Assembly (NCBI GenBank): GCA_014379885.1
Contig: JACMKW010000303.1
Span: forward strand, 1 to 6,879
Origin: Rhizobacter sp.
GTDB taxonomy: Bacteria; Pseudomonadota; Gammaproteobacteria; Burkholderiales; Burkholderiaceae
Length of the DNA: 6,879 bases
Reading direction: 5' to 3'
Each line of letters begins with the position of its first letter. The first letter of the stretch is position 1. Below are positions 5,613 through 6,879 of the stretch, one piece after another. The notes beneath the pieces were generated by a model, which had not been told where the DNA came from, did not search any database, and saw only the letters and a program-made list of their open reading frames with translations. The translations under genes and the position numbers were made by a program.

Positions 5613-6879
5613 ATGAGCGATTCACCCGCCGACAAGACCCCTGACCTGCAACGACGTGCCGGTCTCGTGCGCCTTAGCGCCCTGTGGGCTGCGGTCGCCG
5701 TGCCGCTGGTCGCGTGCGGGTCTGGTGATGACTCACCGCCACCCAACATCCCGCCAGGCAGCCCGCCTCCGGGCACGCCGGCGCCCCCGCCTTCAGGGTC
5801 ACCGCCTCCTCCGCCGCCACCTACTCCGCCCCCGCCACCTTCGACGGGCCCCGCAAAGACCACGGTGCTGAACCTCAACCCCAACGCCATCCTGGCCAGC
5901 CCCTGGGGCATGGCCTTCTTGAGCGATGGCCGCATGCTGGTCACGCAAAAGGGCGGCAGCATGGTGATCATGAGCGCCGACGGCAACACCAAGTCCAACC
6001 CGCTGGCCGGCGTTCCGGTGGTGAACTCCGGCGGCCAGGGCGGGCTACTCGACGTTGTGCTCGACCCTGACTTCAACACTCCCGGCTCAAACTGGGTGTA
6101 TTTCAGCTACTCAGAAAACGGCACCGGCGGCGTTGGCACGGCGGTCAACCGCGGGCGGCTTGATCTGGTCAGCAACCAGTTGCTCGACGTGTCAATGACG
6201 CCAATCTTCCGTCAGCTGCCAAAGGTCGGCGGCGGCAACCATTTCGGTTCGCGCCTGGCCTTCGGCCCCGACAAGACGCTGTTTGTGACTCTGGGTGAGA
6301 GAGACCAGCAAACGCCTGCACAAGATCTCTCCAGCCATCTGGGCAAGGTGGTGCGCATCAACCGCGATGGAAGCTTCCCTACAAACAACCCCAACATGGG
6401 CGCGGGCGCGGCGCGGGGAATCTGGAGCTACGGTCATCGCAACCCTCAAGGTGCCGCCGTCCACCCAACCAGCGGGGAACTGTGGACCAGCGAGCACGGC
6501 CCACGGGGGGGTGATGAGATCAACCGCTCGTTACCTGGCCTGAACTACGGCTGGCCCGTTATCAGCTACGGCCAGCAGTACGGCACCACCACACAGTTCG
6601 GGGAAGGCACGGCCAAGGCCGGCATGGAACAACCGGTCGCCTACTGGGAAACGCTCGACGGCTCGACCTGGGTCCCCGGAACCGGGAAGTCGTCGATCGC
6701 ACCGAGCAGCATGATCTTCTACACCGGCGCCGGTTTCCCGGAATGGCAGGGCAACCTTTTCGTCAGCGCGCTGGCGGGCGCAGCGCTTTGGCGCGTGGTA
6801 CTCAACGGCAACGTGGAGGCATCGCGTGAGCGATTGTTCGCTTCGCTGGGTGAGCGCATCCGCTGCGTGCGCCAGGGGC
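5613..6879 (+). CDS. PQQ-dependent sugar (aldose) dehydrogenase lipoprotein, partial at 3' edge
   Basis: 422 codons are visible; the frame is still open at the window end. Residues 1-35 form an export signal: RR at 14-15, a hydrophobic stretch 21-34, and a lipobox LVAC with C35, so the protein is probably lipid-anchored. The RRxGL pattern also allows Tat export. Residues 41-80 are a proline-rich spacer with runs of seven (64-70) and five (72-76) prolines. From about 85 the soluble glucose/aldose dehydrogenase beta-propeller (PF07995) begins. GGGNHFGSRL carries the likely catalytic base H210. YGHRNPQG gives R276, N277 and Q279, which match the PQQ and active-site residues R228, N229 and Q231 of Acinetobacter soluble glucose dehydrogenase. 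EHGPRGGDEIN and NYGWPVISYG follow, as in the E. coli YliI (Asd) branch. It would oxidise aldoses in the periplasm and pass electrons to the respiratory chain. The natural substrate cannot be read from sequence. Only a short C-terminal part seems missing. Confidence 0.9.
   Translation, partial: MSDSPADKTPDLQRRAGLVRLSALWAAVAVPLVACGSGDDSPPPNIPPGSPPPGTPAPPPSGSPPPPPPPTPPPPPSTGPAKTTVLNLNPNAILASPWGMAFLSDGRMLVTQKGGSMVIMSADGNTKSNPLAGVPVVNSGGQGGLLDVVLDPDFNTPGSNWVYFSYSENGTGGVGTAVNRGRLDLVSNQLLDVSMTPIFRQLPKVGGGNHFGSRLAFGPDKTLFVTLGERDQQTPAQDLSSHLGKVVRINRDGSFPTNNPNMGAGAARGIWSYGHRNPQGAAVHPTSGELWTSEHGPRGGDEINRSLPGLNYGWPVISYGQQYGTTTQFGEGTAKAGMEQPVAYWETLDGSTWVPGTGKSSIAPSSMIFYTGAGFPEWQGNLFVSALAGAALWRVVLNGNVEASRERLFASLGERIRCVRQG
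5733..5852 (+). repeat. Proline-codon-rich linker tract
   Basis: This stretch encodes residues 41-80 of the lipoprotein and consists mostly of ccn codons. Runs of seven and five consecutive proline codons occur at 5802-5822 and 5826-5840. It links the lipid anchor to the enzyme domain. Simple-sequence DNA of this kind can change length by slippage, and the proline runs would need EF-P for smooth translation. Confidence 0.7.

Noticed and set aside
5507..6079. 190-codon open frame on the - strand with glycine runs
   Set aside because: The glycine runs are the complement of the proline codons of the lipoprotein linker; the + strand gene is well supported.

Overview
The window is GC-rich, densely coding bacterial DNA. 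Gene content (a B. subtilis-type GMP reductase end, a TelA/XpaC pair, an rpfE-recJ operon) and intergenic repeats of the cttcga/ctcaggacagg type suggest a betaproteobacterium of the Burkholderiales, probably near the Rubrivivax/Leptothrix/Roseateles group. That placement is an inference from family resemblance and composition; no marker gene is present.

Layout. (1) 1-209, + strand: the last 68 codons of a GMP reductase (guaC), cut by the window edge. (2) 243-2154, - strand, convergent with guaC: a two-gene operon. Its first gene is a small two-helix membrane protein of XpaC type. Its second is a TelA-family toxic-anion-resistance protein that overlaps the first by 14 bp and has its own strong ribosome binding site. 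(3) 2158-2852: about 695 bp without a credible gene, filled by a composite repeat element. Two ~97-bp arms in inverted orientation (2211-2308 and 2717-2811) bracket a core that holds a perfect 26-bp inverted repeat and a set of alternative hairpins. (4) 2853-5503, + strand: rpfE-like gene and recJ, translationally coupled by an ATGA overlap. (5) 5613 to the window end, + strand: a secreted lipoprotein with a proline-rich spacer and a PQQ-dependent sugar (aldose) dehydrogenase domain, cut by the window edge.

How the parts relate. guaC (purine salvage) and recJ (single-strand 5'-3' exonuclease in recombination and repair) are housekeeping genes. The TelA/XpaC pair looks like a membrane-linked stress module of unclear biochemistry. 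rpfE next to recJ is an arrangement also known from the Xanthomonas rpf region; RpfE has no established biochemical activity. The PQQ dehydrogenase would oxidise sugars in the periplasm and is not obviously linked to its neighbours.

The least explained part is the composite repeat, which lies between two divergent operons. It almost touches the start codon of one and ends about 25 bp before the other, so their promoters must lie inside it or at its edges. No clearly new enzymatic or defence system is visible.
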